Of a stretch of DNA of 22,715 bases, positions 8,902 through 17,310 are shown in pieces. The position numbers and the translations under genes were made by a program. The notes below the pieces were generated by a model that was given only the letters and a program-made list of their open reading frames with translations, was not told the DNA's origin and ran no database searches. Numbering within the stretch: position 1 is the stretch's first letter; each line of letters begins with the position of its first letter. Source of the stretch: Chrysomallon squamiferum. Its lineage: Eukaryota; Mollusca; Gastropoda; Neomphalida; Peltospiridae. The stretch is taken from the NCBI GenBank assembly GCA_012295275.1, contig CM022677.1:16913191-16935905 (forward strand). The letters run 5' to 3'.

Positions 8902-8948
<47 letters not shown>

Positions 8949-9376
8949 TGTTTGCTTGTTTATTTGTTTCTTTCTTTATTTTAGGAAGTCAATACGATGA
9001 AGATGGAAATCTGAACAACTGGTGGGAAAATGTATCACAATCTAAGTTTAAAAAAAAGGCTCAGTGCTTCGTTAGTCAGTATTCAAAATATCAACTGGCC
9101 GGTGATCACGTAAATAAACATATTTAATTATAGCATGTTCCTAAAAGTTAATTACAAGAATTAATAAGTAAATTAATAAAACAAAAATTAAAAATTAAAA
9201 TTTAAAAAAAAACAATTTCACTTATTTTGTATGCATTACACGTATAATGTGTGTATATATGTATGTCTGTGTGTGTATGTATGTGTACGTCTGTCTTCCT
9301 GCCATAAACGTGCATGAGTAATAATACTTTAATTTTAATAATAATAATAACAATGATACTTTGATACTTCGTTGAG

Positions 9377-9424
<48 letters not shown>

Positions 9425-12400
9425 GTCACATATAAGGTGTCATGCAGATGTATTCATTTCAGGTCAGAGGGTTACAGACACTTGGTGAAAATATCGCAGA
9501 CAATGGAGGAGTCAAAGCTGCTTACGCTGTCTGTAGCAATAAGGGAAACTGTTGTTGTAGTAGTGATATAAGAAGTAGTAGTAGTAGTAACAGTAGTAAT
9601 AGTAATAGTAGTAACTGTAGTAGTAGTAGTAGTTGTGGGAGTAGTAGTAGTAGCAGTAATCGTAGTGGTAATAGTATTAGAAATAATCGTGGTAATAGTA
9701 TAGTAGTAGTAGTAGTAGCAATTAAAGTCATATCACGAAACGAAAGCAAAAAATAGTAGTAATAATAAACAAATAAAAATAAAAATAAATTAAAACAAAT
9801 TTAGAAATAAAACAAATAAATGAGAAGAAAGGGACACAGCCAAAAAGTATAGTGGTAGTAGTTGCTGAAGTAGTAGCTGTGATAGTAACAGTGTGGTAGA
9901 ACATGTACTAGGTATTGTACTTTTACTTATTATGTCTATGTCTGTCTAGGCACCCATCCGTCGGTCTGTCTGAATCTATCTGTCAGTTTATCTATCTGTT
10001 TACATTATTATTTAGTTTATTATGTCATTGTCTGTTTATCAGTCTATATATTAATTTATATTATTATTTAGATTATTACGTAACTGTCTGTTTATTAGTC
10101 TATCTGTATACTTACATTATATTTTAGATTATTTTGTAATTTTCTGTTTATCAATTTACCTATTTATTTGGATTATTATTTAGATTATTATGTAATTGTC
10201 TCTTTATCAGTCTGTCTATTTATATTGTTATTTAGTTTATTATGTCATTTCTGTTTTTCTATGTTTAAATTACTGTGTAATTGTCTGTTTACCAATGTAT
10301 TTGTTTATTTATATTATTATTTAGTTTATTATGTCATTTCTGTTTTTCTATGTTTAAATTACTGTGTAATTGTCTGTTTACCAATGTATTTGTTTATTTA
10401 TATTATTATTTAGTTTATTATGTCATTTCTGTTTTTCTATGTTTAAATTACTGTGTAATTGTCTGTTTACCAATGTATTTGTTTGTTTATATTATTATTT
10501 AGTTTATTATGTCATTTCTGTTTTTCTATGTTTAAATTACTGTGTAATTGTCTGTTTACCAATGTATTTGTTTATTTATATTATTATTTAGTTTATTATG
10601 TCATTTCTGTTTTTCTATGTTTAAATTACTGTGTAATTGTCTGTTTTACCAATGTATTTGTTTATTTATATTATTATTTAGTTTATTATGTCATTTCTGT
10701 TTTTCTATGTTTAAATTACTGTGTACTTGTCTGTTTACCAATGTATTTGTTTATTTATATTATTATTTAGTTTATTATGTCATTTCTGTTTTTCTATGTT
10801 TAAATTACTGTGTAAGTGTCTGTTTACAAATGTATTTGTTTATTTATATTATTATTTAGTTTATTATGTCATTTCTGTTTTTCTATGTTTAAATTACTGT
10901 GTAAGTGTCTGTTTACCAATGTATTTGTTTATTTATATTATTATTTATTTTATTATGTCATTTCTGTTTTTCTATGTTTAAATTACTGTGTAAGTGTCTG
11001 TTTACCAATGTATTTGTTTATTTATATTATTATTTAGTTTATTATGTCATTTCTGTTTTTCTATGTTTAAATTACTGTGTAAGTGTCTGTTTACCAATGT
11101 ATTTGTTTACTTATATTATTATTTAGTTTATTATGTCATTTCTGTTTTTCTATGTTTAAATTACTGTGTAATTGTCTGTTTACCAATGTATTTGTTTACT
11201 TATATTATTATTTAGTTTATTATGTCATTTCTGTTTTTCTATGTTTAAATTACTGTGTAATTGTCTGTTTACCAATGTATTTGTTTATTTATATTATTAT
11301 TTAGTTTATTATGTCATTTCTGTTTTTCTATGTTTAAATTACTGTGTAATTGTCTGTTTACCAATGTATTTGTTTATTTATATTATTATTTAGTTTATTA
11401 TGTCATTTCTGTTTTTCTATGTTTAAATTACTGTGTAATTGTCTGTTTACCAATGTATTTGTTTATTTATATTATTATTTAGTTTATTATGTCATTTCTG
11501 TTTTTCTATGTTTAAATTACTGTGTAATTGTCTGTTTACCAATGTATTTGTTTATTTATATTATTATTTAGTTTATTATGTCATTTCTGTTTTTCTATGT
11601 TTAAATTACTGTGTAAGTGTCTGTTTACCAATGTATTTGTTTATTTATATTATTATTTAGTTTATTATGTCATTTCTGTTTTTCTATGTTTAAATTACTG
11701 TGTAAGTGTCTGTTTACCAATGTATTTGTTTATTTTATATTATTATTTAGTTTATTATGTCATTTCTGTTTTTCTATGTTTAAATTACTGTGTAAGTGTC
11801 TGTTTACCAATGTATTTGTTTATTTATATTATTATTTAGTTTATTATGTCATTTCTGTTTTTCTATGTTTAAATTACTGTGTAATTGTCTGTTTACCAAT
11901 GTATTTGTTTATTTATATTATTATTTAGTTTATTATGTCATTTCTGTTTTCTATGTTTAAATTACTGTGTAATTGTCTGTTTACCAATGTATTTGTTTAT
12001 TTATATTATTATTTAGTTTATTATGTCATTTCTGTTTTTCTATGTTTAAATTACTGTGTAAGTGTCTGTTTACCAATGTATTTGTTTATTTATATTATTA
12101 TTTAGTTTATTATGTCATTTCTGTTTTCTGTGTTTAAATTACTGTGTAATTGTCTGTTTACCAATGTATTTGTTTATTTATATTATTATTTAGTTTATTA
12201 TGTCATTTCTGTTTTCTATGTTTAAATTACTGTGTAAGTGTCTGTTTACCAATGTATTTGTTTATTTATATTATTATTTAGTTTATTATGTCATTTCTGT
12301 TTTTCTATGTTTAAATTACTGTGTAAGTGTCTGTTTACCAATGTATTTGTTTATTTATATTATTATTTAGTTTATTATGTCATTTCTGTTTTTCTATGTT

Positions 12401-13460
12401 TAAATTACTGTGTAATTGTCTGTTTACCAATGTATTTGTTTATTTATATTATTATTTAGTTTATTATGTCATTTCTGTTTTTCTATGTTTAAATTACTGT
12501 GTAATTGTCTGTTTACCAATGTATTTGTTTATTTATATTATTATTTAGTTTATTATGTCATTTCTGTTTTTCTATGTTTAAATTACTGTGTAATTGTCTG
12601 TTTACCAATGTATTTGTTTATTTATATTATTATTTATTTTATTATGTCATTTCTGTTTTTCTATGTTTAAATTACTGTGTAATTGTCTGTTTACCAATGT
12701 ATTTGTTTATTTATATTATTATTTAGTTTATTATGTCATTTCTGTTTTTCTATGTTTAAATTACTGTGTAAGTGTCTGTTTACCAATGTATTTGTTTATT
12801 TATATTATTATTTAGTTTATTATGTCATTTCTGTTTTTCTATGTTTAAATTACTGTGTAATTGTCTGTTTACCAATGTATTTGTTTATTTATATTATTAT
12901 TTTGTTTATTATGTCATTTCTGTTTTTCTATGTTTAAATTACTGTGTAAGTGTCTGTTTACCAATGTATTTGTTTATTTATATTATTATTTAGTTTATTA
13001 TGTCATTTCTGTTTTTCTATGTTTAAATTACTGTGTAATTGTCTGTTTACCAATGTATTTGTTTATTTATATTATTATTTAAATGATTGTGTCTAGATCT
13101 ATTTATCAGCCTATCTATGTGTTTGTTTATTAATGTACAGAATATTCATATTTTTCATACAAAATTACAGGCTCTTGAAAAATGGTTAGATGAAGGGAAA
13201 GGAGAAAAGCTTCTTCCTGGACTGAACTTCACACACAAACAACTTTTCTTTGTTAGCCTTGCTCAGGTAAATTTCAATTCCTGTAATCTAGTTATATTTA
13301 CAAACAACTTTTCCTTCATAACTTTCAATTAGTGCAGCTATTATTTCCAACAACAACAAGAAATATTAAATAAAACAAATAACTAAATAACTAAATAAAT
13401 AAATAATAAATTCCTTGTTGGCTTTGCTCAAGTAAATTCCATTTATTCCTAGTTCTTTGT

Positions 13461-13519
<59 letters not shown>

Positions 13520-13520
13520 T

Positions 13521-13555
<35 letters not shown>

Positions 13556-14162
13556 CGTCATCATCATCATTACTATTATTATTATTAATATTTGAGAGAT
13601 AGTGCTCTTTAACAATAAAAATGTCAGAAACAATCATAAATTTAAAGTAATCACTGCTAATAGCTGTGTATGTGTGTGTGTGTGTGTTTACATACATATC
13701 GGTGTGTGTGTATATGTGTGTAAATATATATATATATATATTGATTTATTTCTATTACTGAAGGCATGGTGTGGCAAGTTAACCAAAAACGGTGCCAAGT
13801 ACCAGATAGTTGCCGATGTTCACTCTCCTAACAAATTTAGGTAAGTAATTACTAATTACAGTATATATGTTCTAGAATAATAATAATAATAATAATAATG
13901 AAAATAACGAAGCTATGTTCATCGTTATATTTTTTCATTGTTTTGTTTCTTGTTATCAGTGGCTCTCCGTATTTACTTGCTTGTTTTCTTTTTTTCTTTT
14001 TTTTTCTCTTTTTTTTTTCTGTCTGTTCTTTCGAAGGAGGGTGGTGGTTGAATTTGTTTTCTAGATAATGGGGAAGTTATTTCATTAATATTGCTGCTGC
14101 TGTTATTACTATCTATTATCTATTATTGTTGTTATTACTGCTGTTGCTGTTGTTACTGCTAT

Positions 14163-14194
<32 letters not shown>

Positions 14195-14410
14195 TTAAGT
14201 TCTCGAACTATTTTTGTTACTACTATTGTCATACTTTTTTAATATCACCATCATTATCCACATTATTACATTTTGTTTTCTTCTTAGTACATATAAGTTA
14301 TATTTTTCAGGATTATCGGTTCAGTTTCAAACAATGAGCATTTTGCTGAACAGTTTAAGTGCCCTGTCGGTTCTCCAATGAATCCAGAAAAGGAATGTCA
14401 TTTGTGGTGA
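8566..14410 (+). CDS. Neprilysin-like M13 zinc metallopeptidase, C-terminal part (six exons)
   Basis: This gene encodes the catalytic C-terminal part of a neprilysin/endothelin-converting-enzyme-like peptidase. The family consists mostly of type II membrane ectoenzymes that cleave short extracellular peptides on the N-terminal side of hydrophobic residues. Exons are 8566-8633, 8985-9109, 9463-9528, 13171-13266, 13764-13840 and 14311-14410; all junctions keep frame and total about 176 residues. Visible motifs in order are '[12 protein letters not shown]' (HExxH: two zinc-binding His and the catalytic Glu), '[11 protein letters not shown]', '[11 protein letters not shown]' (ENxAD: third zinc ligand Glu plus Asp), '[16 protein letters not shown]', 'AWCGK', 'DVHSPNKFR' (the Arg is the conserved substrate-contacting residue in the family), '[10 protein letters not shown]' and a stop, giving the CxxW end. 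M13 enzymes are usually ~700-780 residues, so the cytoplasmic tail, membrane anchor and most of the ectodomain are encoded upstream. No earlier exon was recognised in the window. The catalytic residues are intact, so the gene is probably functional. I cannot tell neprilysin, NEP-like or ECE apart. Confidence 0.93.
8740..8948 (+). repeat. (AAT)n then (ATT)n opposed microsatellites in intron
   Basis: AAT-type triplets at about 8750-8806 run directly into ATT/GTT-type triplets up to 8948. The two halves are partly complementary. The poly-Leu frame that reads through the second half is a repeat artefact. Confidence 0.9.
8985..9109 (+). CDS. M13 peptidase exon ([11 protein letters not shown] segment)
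   Basis: The acceptor is 'ctttattttag' and the donor is 'cac|gtaaat'. The first two bases complete the Gly codon begun in the previous exon. The 41 following codons include '[18 protein letters not shown]' and '[11 protein letters not shown]', aligned without gaps to the region between the HExxH and ENxAD motifs of neprilysins. One Cys of the usual disulfide set is present. Confidence 0.92.
9381..9419 (+). repeat. (GA)n microsatellite in intron
   Basis: About 19 uninterrupted GA dinucleotides, about 45 bp upstream of the next exon's acceptor. Confidence 0.95.
9463..9528 (+). CDS. M13 peptidase exon with ENxAD motif
   Basis: The acceptor is 'ttcatttcag'. The exon encodes exactly 22 codons including '[19 protein letters not shown]'; the Glu of ENIAD is the third zinc ligand in this family. 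I place the donor at 'gct|gtctgt', a GT site with an unusual +3 C, because it keeps phase 0. It also lets residues run into the next exon ('AYA' then 'ALEKWL') without gaps compared with neprilysins. The alternative GT four bases later would create a stop after splicing. A longer frame that runs on into the following triplet repeat is not coding. Confidence 0.9.
9555..9722 (+). repeat. (AGT)n imperfect microsatellite directly after exon
   Basis: AGT/AAT/GGT triplets begin about 25 bp after the preceding exon's donor and extend to about 9720. They encode a spurious Ser/Asn-rich frame in one direction and a Leu-rich frame in the other. Confidence 0.9.
9985..10230 (+). repeat. Diverged 56-bp monomers at the left edge of the minisatellite
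   Basis: The word 'tctgtttatc' and variants occur at 10031, 10087, 10143 and 10199, each 56 bp apart, with flanking 'ttatttagNttattatgt' blocks. These monomers are more diverged than the adjacent 89-bp units and look like the ancestral form of the array. Confidence 0.75.
10231..13081 (+). repeat. 89-bp minisatellite, 32 copies, in protease intron
   Basis: Near-identical units repeat every 89 bp. The word 'accaatgtatttg' marks 32 copies from about 10291 to 13049; one copy instead reads 'acaaatg' and one has an extra T before 'acc'. A few units are 88 or 90 bp because of single-T indels. One site alternates between 'gtaattgtc' and 'gtaagtgtc' in blocks, showing multi-unit duplications. Each unit has two 'tctgttt'-type words 34 and 55 bp apart. 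The overlapping ~73-residue frames seen throughout are repeat artefacts: 89 is not a multiple of three, and the frames stop in every third unit. The array lies inside the intron between exons 9463-9528 and 13171-13266. Confidence 0.97.
13171..13266 (+). CDS. M13 peptidase exon (EKLLPGL...HKQLFF segment)
   Basis: The acceptor is 'caaaattacag' and the donor is 'cag|gtaaat'; both are phase 0. Its 32 codons include '[17 protein letters not shown]', which matches the highly conserved stretch after the ENxAD motif in M13 enzymes. It follows a 3.6-kb intron dominated by the minisatellite. Confidence 0.93.
13453..13592 (+). repeat. (TTC)n and (TTA)n compound microsatellite in intron
   Basis: TTC triplets at about 13458-13488 are followed by TTA/ATT triplets and a short CAT run to about 13590. 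The poly-Asn/Lys and poly-Ile/Arg minus-strand frames here are artefacts. Confidence 0.93.
13667..13742 (+). repeat. (TG)n and (TA)n microsatellites in intron
   Basis: A TG run at about 13669-13687, interrupted TG words to 13720, and a TA run at about 13726-13741, just upstream of the next acceptor. Confidence 0.85.
13764..13840 (+). CDS. M13 peptidase exon (AWCGK...DVHSPNKF segment)
   Basis: The acceptor is 'attactgaag' and the donor is 'ttag|gtaagt', a strong consensus. It encodes 25 codons and the first two bases of an Arg codon. 'WCGK' and 'DVHSPNKFR' are conserved near the C-terminus of neprilysins; the Arg completed in the next exon corresponds to the substrate-binding Arg of the family. 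Confidence 0.93.
13877..14012 (+). repeat. Local duplicate L1, copy 1 (in last protease intron)
   Basis: An (AAT)n start, then 'aataacgaagctatg', 'atcgttatat', 'cattgttttgtttcttgtta', 'tggctct' and 'cgtatttacttgcttgtttt', then a pyrimidine-rich tract. The same order occurs at 17060-17222 with high similarity. Confidence 0.8.
14158..14194 (+). repeat. (AGT)n microsatellite in intron
   Basis: About 10 AGT triplets, preceded by loosely repeated GTT/GCT triplets from about 14090. Confidence 0.9.
14311..14410 (+). CDS. M13 peptidase terminal exon with CxxW end
   Basis: The acceptor is 'tatttttcag'. The first base completes the Arg codon, then '[17 protein letters not shown]' and '[13 protein letters not shown]' lead to a TGA stop at 14408-14410. 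The final Cys-x-x-Trp is the hallmark C-terminus of the neprilysin family, so the protein end is complete. Confidence 0.95.
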
Positions 14411-14545
14411 AACGTTACTGGTGTCACAGTATGAATGAAACATGTCTCCATAATTATGTGTTGTATGTTTCTGTGATATTTCTATAACTTTTACTGTTTT
14501 TTTAAAACAAATATTTACTGTTTTTGAAAATCCTGTGGCAGCACA

Positions 14546-14551
14546 AATAAA
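14546..14551 (+). terminator. Poly(A) signal of the protease gene
   Basis: A canonical AATAAA lies 136 bases after the stop codon, followed by T-rich sequence. This gives a short 3' untranslated region of roughly 155 bases. Confidence 0.75.
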
Positions 14552-14599
14552 CATTATTTTTTAAAATTCTTCGTATTATTATTATTTAGTTGTGTTTGA

Positions 14600-15190
14600 C
14601 TGACCAATGGTTATTAATGCAAAATAATGATAACACTACTGATATAGATAAATACTGACACATGAACCTATATAATGAAAAATGAAACAAAAACCTGTGT
14701 CCTAAATAATGAAAAAAACAACAGTCTGTGTCTTTGTTAAGAAAACATGAACCTGTCATTTGAATAAAGAAACACAGACGTGTCATGAATAATGAAAAAT
14801 GGTTCTGCATCCCAAATAACAGAATATTAATCTAAGCCTAAAACAGGGTAACATGAACATGTAATGAACTTGAACCTAAATCTTGAATAATTTTGTTTTA
14901 ATATGACGTAGATACTGACACCTGAATGTACATCTTGAATGATGAAAAAGAATGATATAGCTTTAAAAAAGAAAACAGTAACGTATATCTTTAATATGGA
15001 AAATAAAATTAGTTTGAATAATGAAGTATTAGTCTGTCCTAAATACAGAAACCTGAACATATCTAGTAAAATGTAACGATAAAAAAAATGATGCCTTAAA
15101 AAATATAACAAGAACCTGTATTTTGAATAATTAAAAATGAACTTATATCTAGGAATGTGAAACAGAAACCTACATCTCGATTAATAAAAC
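14600..15190 (+). repeat. Degenerate tandem tract of 'aacctgt...gaataatgaaa' words
   Basis: Words such as 'acctgtNtcNtgaataatga' recur every few tens of bases with many substitutions and indels. This is an old decayed satellite. The minus-strand open frames through it have no recognisable domain. Confidence 0.55.
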
Positions 15191-15202
15191 GTTAGCCTGT
15201 GA

Positions 15203-15326
15203 TAATAACGAAACATTAAGCTGTGTTAATAACGAAACATTAAGTTCTGTTAATAACGAAACATTAAGCTGTGTTAATAACGAAACATTAAGCTGTGTTA
15301 AGAACGAAACATTAAGTTATGTTAAT
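15203..15326 (+). repeat. 24-bp tandem repeat, five copies
   Basis: 'aacgaaacattaag' begins at 15207, 15231, 15255, 15279 and 15303, exactly 24 bp apart. The rest of the unit is a variable 'ctgtgttaat'. It borders the older degenerate tract to its left and may be a recent re-expansion of it. Confidence 0.93.
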
Positions 15327-15586
15327 AATTAGGAACATCATTGAACAAATGTCTTCTAAATTTTCATATCTAGGCAGATTTTATCTAATTTCACATATTT
15401 TTCGTAGATTTCTTTCATTTACAAAGCCTATTCAGTACGTTTGCAGACGCTATATACTGACTGAGGTTCAACACGAAACTTTAGTTTAGTGACTAAAATA
15501 ATGCACTAATGGGAATCGCTATACACCACAGCGGATCATATTCTAGTTATGCATTTCCATATTTGTTGATATTAATTTTTTCTTAC
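15327..15586. other. Non-coding stretch next to the pseudogene
   Basis: No exon was recognised. On the minus strand this would be the intron after the last preserved block of the prolyl hydroxylase relic. Confidence 0.4.
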
Positions 15587-16195
15587 CTCGTTCTGGTCCA
15601 GGACCTAACACTAACTGTTCATTTGTAAGGCCTCTTGTATATGTCCAACGAATTCTCCACCATGAATTGCATAGTCAAGAAGTTCTATCCTTGATACTTT
15701 ATCAATCTTTATATATATAGCATTCATTTATAAAACATTCTGCCAATTCTTTTCGCGTTTAATTTGTGTGTATTTTGATGATTAAACAGATATGCAGCCT
15801 TCTAAATCTTCGTAAGTTGGGAGAGATATTCACTAATTTCCTCTGGTTTGCATAGATATGTTTCAGAGAGATCATTTTCCTCATGTATAGGTTTTCCATC
15901 GCGATCCCAGCTCGAAGTGAAAAGTTTAATAAATAAAAAGGCACCAATCGGGTTGGCTACGTAATGATTCGGATCTTTTAAAGTCTTCAAACAGTGCTTT
16001 TCCATTTATTTTTTTCTGAAATTGTTCTGAGTTAATCTAATTTCATTACGAATTATATACACGTGAGTAATTTCTTAATACGTTAGGCAAGACTTTTCCG
16101 TAAACTACAGAGCTGTTCAGGTGTGATACAGATGAATATAGCTCGGAATTCACAACTGATAATACAAGGAATAAAACGAAGTGTTGCCGACACAT
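15587..16195 (-). pseudogene. Prolyl 4-hydroxylase alpha-subunit relic (N-terminal and peptide-binding region)
   Basis: On the minus strand, five blocks in the right order resemble the collagen prolyl 4-hydroxylase alpha subunit, an ER-lumen enzyme. (1) From ATG at 16193-16195: a hydrophobic signal peptide 'FVLFLVLSVV', then 'LYSSVSHLNSS' and 'LRNY', resembling the F-F-T-S-I-x-Q-M start of the mature protein. (2) 16005-15805: 'KDPNHYVANPIGAFLFIK' and 'EEISEYL'. (3) 15820-15797, another frame: 'PTYEDLEG'. (4) 15795-15727: 'AYLFNHQNTHKLN', like the A-x-x-L-x-R-L-Q-D-T-Y-K-L helix. (5) 15706-15587: 'IDKVSRIELLDYAIHGGEF', then after one more frame change 'QLVLGPGPERG', matching the D-K-x-x-V-L-D-Y-L-x-Y-A and L-D-P-x-H-x-R repeat. 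Defects are a stop at 15802-15804, a stop at 15724-15726, a stop at 15611-15613, several frame changes, and the loss of about 40-50 residues between blocks 4 and 5. The last block ends at a good donor ('cgag|gtaag'). The catalytic domain was not found. Confidence 0.78.
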
Positions 16196-16239
16196 GTTTT
16201 GTTCGTCGTGTAAATGCGTTAAGTGAAGCGAGTTCATAA

Positions 16240-16769
16240 CACATTTGCTTTATGAACAGGGTTTAATGAACGGCTCTCAAAACTAACGTCAGTCAGAAGT
16301 CACAGATATGGTTAAATTACAGAACATCTAAATGTAAATATTAATTTGGCTTATGTTGCTAATGAGGCAAGTCCATTTTCAAATTCGGTATGAAATAAAC
16401 TCTATGGAAATATCTTTTAAAAAATTGAAAATTGTTATTAACTAGAGATGAACAGTGAGAAGCTGTATTTGGTTTGTGGTACCACAAATAAATATACAGT
16501 AAAACAACTAAAGCAAGTTTATTAGATACTGCTATCATGTTCTGACCTGTGTTTTGCTATGATAAAACAGTCCGGGCTCTGGTTTTGAAATCAGAAAAGC
16601 GAATATTTGAAGTAAACAAAAACTTTGGTGAAATATTTTTAGCTGAAGTTGCTGTTGACTACTATATTTCAATGAACTGGTTAATGTTCATTAAGATAAA
16701 CCGTATTGCGTTAGTGTTTACTTTAACGCTGTCTCTGAGTTAAAGATATATATTGTTTATAGGGTTGGT
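16240..16769. other. Stretch without recognised feature
   Basis: Upstream (minus-strand sense) of the prolyl hydroxylase relic and not repetitive by eye. Open frames at about 16549-16743 show no domain. I see nothing to annotate. Confidence 0.4.
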
Positions 16770-16960
16770 GCGTGTATGTATGCGTTGAATATTTTTATAA
16801 TATATTTACATGCATACTGCAGTTACTACTACAACTTCTACAGCTTTCACTATACCTTTCTGGAGTAGACTTCAAGGATTAGCTGAGTTTATGTATTGCA
16901 TATTATTACAGTTTAATGCTGGTAGTCTTTCTAAGTAACATTTATATATATATAAACTAA
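16770..16960 (+). repeat. Mosaic duplicate joining L2 and L3
   Basis: The left part, 16770-16852, is an 83-bp match to 17228-17310 with one visible difference. The right part, 16852-16960, matches 18575-18690 at roughly 85 per cent ('atacctttctggagtagact', 'aatgctggtagtcttt', 'aagtaacatttatat'). The two parts abut here but lie about 1.26 kb apart in the other location. Confidence 0.85.
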
Positions 16961-17059
16961 TAACAACAACTGTAAGATCAACAATAACAACAACAACATA
17001 ATAATAATGCTATTATGCAACATACTAATGGCAGTAAAGATATTCTGTAATAATTCTGT

Positions 17060-17222
17060 AATAATAATAATAATAATAATAATGATCGTGATCATGATGA
17101 TCATGATAATAACGAAGCTATGATGATCGTTATATTGTTTCATTGTTTTGTTTCTTGTTATCAATGGCTCTTCGTATTTACTTGCTTGTTTTCTTCTTTT
17201 CTTTCTCTTTTTTTCTCTATAT
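17060..17222 (+). repeat. Local duplicate L1, copy 2
   Basis: Similar to 13877-14012 in the last protease intron, with the same (AAT)n start and the same word order. An extra 'gatcgtgatcatgatgatcat' -type palindromic insert lies between the (AAT)n run and 'aataacgaagc'. It is directly followed by duplicate L2. Confidence 0.8.
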
Positions 17223-17248
17223 TCAACGCGTGTATGTATGCGTTGAAT
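17221..17248. repeat. Perfect 9-bp inverted repeat with 10-base loop
   Basis: 'attcaacgc' at 17221-17229 and its exact reverse complement 'gcgttgaat' at 17240-17248 could form a short hairpin. In the partner duplicate at 16770 the left arm is not conserved, so selection for the hairpin is not supported. Confidence 0.6.
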
Positions 17249-17310
17249 ATTTTTATAATATATTTACATGCATACTGCAATTACTACTACAACTTCTACA
17301 GCTTTCACTA
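17228..17310 (+). repeat. Local duplicate L2
   Basis: An 83-bp match to 16770-16852 with one difference (A for G in 'ctgcaNttact'), implying a recent duplication or gene conversion within about 460 bp. Confidence 0.9.

Noticed and set aside
8806-9000. Leucine-rich open frame
   Set aside because: It is a TTA/TTG microsatellite read-through that ends inside the next protease exon in a different frame.
9442-9756. 104-residue frame with Ser/Asn-rich tail
   Set aside because: Its start is the genuine ENxAD exon; the rest is intron read-through into the AGT microsatellite.
10231-13081. CRISPR-like array
   Set aside because: The units are directly adjacent with no unique spacers of constant length, and the context is a spliced animal gene.
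10168-13082. About 30 overlapping ~73-residue frames with nearly identical hydrophobic sequence
   Set aside because: They are produced by the 89-bp minisatellite read in rotating frames. They overlap one another, lack real start codons and lie inside an intron of the protease gene.
13391-13697. Poly-Asn/Lys and poly-Ile/Arg minus-strand frames
   Set aside because: They are translations of the TTC/TTA microsatellite in a protease intron.
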